Assembly (NCBI GenBank): GCA_964504335.1
Contig: CAZDET010000087.1
Span: 1 to 16,831, forward strand
Source of the DNA: CAZDET01 sp964504335
GTDB taxonomy: Bacteria > Bacteroidota > Bacteroidia > Chitinophagales > Saprospiraceae
Reading direction: 5' to 3'
Length of the DNA: 16,831 bases
This document shows, in pieces, positions 16,315-16,831 of this stretch. Position numbers and translations under genes: made by a program. How positions within the stretch are numbered: the stretch's first letter is position 1; each line of letters starts with the position of its first letter. The notes under the pieces were generated by a model that searched no databases, was not told the origin of the DNA, and was given only the letters and a program-made list of their open reading frames with translations.

Positions 16315-16518
16315 TCAATCCTTCACAAAGCCCCCTCGCAACACCTCCCCGTCGCGCACCGTCTGATGCGGCAGCGTCACCGTCACCCGCTTTTGGCAGT
16401 AGGGGCAGGTGAGCTGCGCCGGGGCCGGGGGCGTGCTGGGGTCGATCACGAAGGTTTTGGGTAGCTCCTTAGCCCGCTCGCAGGGGCATTGGACGATTAT
16501 ATGTATTTGCTTTTTCAT
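16315..16518 (-). CDS. Small zinc-ribbon-like protein
   Basis: 67 residues. Two cysteine pairs, C11-P-C13 and C38-P-Y-C41, separated by 24 residues, with beta-like stretches (KKQIHIIVQ, KRVTVTLP) on either side, suggest a rubredoxin-like or zinc-ribbon fold in which the first knuckle is shortened to CxC. No signal peptide or membrane helix; cytoplasmic. The ATG overlaps the stop of the preceding TPR gene as ATGA (16515-16518), so translation is probably coupled. Family not recognised. Confidence 0.65.
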   Translation of the reverse strand: MKKQIHIIVQCPCERAKELPKTFVIDPSTPPAPAQLTCPYCQKRVTVTLPHQTVRDGEVLRGGFVKD

Positions 16519-16831
16519 TCGGCAGCAAGTTGAGATTTCACCTGTTCGATAATGGGCAGCAGCTCATCCGTTCGCTCGTAGCGAGCGGCCTGGCAAAGTT
16601 GGTACGTTTCTTCGAGGTATTGCAGGCATTCCTGCAATTGGCCGGTGCGAGCGAACAGCATTGCCATAGCAAAACCATAATCGAAAATATCTTCAGTGTA
16701 ATTGATGTGTAGGGCGATCTGCCAGGCTTCTTGCTGGTATTGGTAGGCTGTTTGTAAATCCTCCTGTTCTGTGGCAATGGCAGCCATGTTGTGCAACGTT
16801 ACTGAGGCACCTCTAATATCGCCGATCTGCC
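16515..16831 (-). CDS. TPR-repeat protein, C-terminal part (continues beyond the window)
   Basis: At least 104 residues; the frame is open to the window edge, so the 5' end is missing. The visible part is tetratricopeptide repeats: QIGDIRGASVTLHNMAAIAT, then LQTAYQYQQEAWQIAL..., DYGFAMAMLFARTGQLQECLQYLEETYQLC. The GDIRGASVTLHNMAAIA pattern is that of the 40-residue TPR_12-type repeats in kinesin-light-chain-like and CHAT-associated proteins. A TTG at 16796 should not be taken as a start, because the repeat continues in front of it. It ends in an ATGA overlap with the zinc-ribbon gene. The N-terminal domain, outside the window, would decide its function. Confidence 0.75.
   Translation of the reverse strand, partial: QIGDIRGASVTLHNMAAIATEQEDLQTAYQYQQEAWQIALHINYTEDIFDYGFAMAMLFARTGQLQECLQYLEETYQLCQAARYERTDELLPIIEQVKSQLAAE

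Overview
The window looks like chromosomal core DNA from a member of the Bacteroidota, probably Saprospiria (a Lewinella-like organism). The evidence is a TonB of the Bacteroidota type (single C-terminal domain opening with a V-x-x-MPRFPGC motif behind long polyproline linkers), a eukaryote-type citrate synthase, a GH3-family ANL protein, menaquinone synthesis by the futalosine route (mqnC), and minus-strand promoters that fit the Bacteroidota primary sigma consensus (TTG, about 19 nt, TAnnTTTG). I see no prophage, insertion sequence, CRISPR array, tRNA or rRNA.

Layout. 85-1890 (-) is a secreted TPR protein. 2094-3958 (-) is the block gcvH, VanZ, TonB; it contains a 10-N assembly gap whose flanks look like two different, related tonB genes. 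4097-5870 (-) is a small secreted helical protein followed by citrate synthase. 6043-6624 (+) is a DUF3109 cysteine-rich protein. 6625-7105 is a long AT-rich gap that appears to encode an orphan structured RNA of about 200 nt on the minus strand, with its own promoter and terminator. 7106-8035 (+) is a BASS-type sodium symporter and 8154-9695 (+) a GH3-like enzyme, whose stop codon overlaps that of a convergent lipoprotein gene (9692-10141, -). 10142-10492 is GC-rich and palindromic, with one REP-like element. 10493-13381 (-) is uvrA. 13516-13614 (+) is a likely 32-residue membrane protein. 13704-14531 (-) is purine nucleoside phosphorylase and 14610-15752 (-) is mqnC. 15845-16831 (-) is a compact operon of a TPR protein (cut by the window edge), a zinc-ribbon protein and a three-helix membrane protein.

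Most genes are housekeeping: DNA repair, TCA cycle entry, glycine cleavage, quinone synthesis, purine salvage and energy coupling to the outer membrane. Three parts are not explained by known genes. (1) The minus-strand RNA at 6623-6826. (2) Two arrays of degenerate 8-bp repeats (13610-13713 and 14536-14603) that fill the spaces on both sides of the purine nucleoside phosphorylase gene almost from one gene end to the next and share an exact 23-bp copy. (3) The tonB locus, where the sequence suggests a tandem pair rather than one gene.
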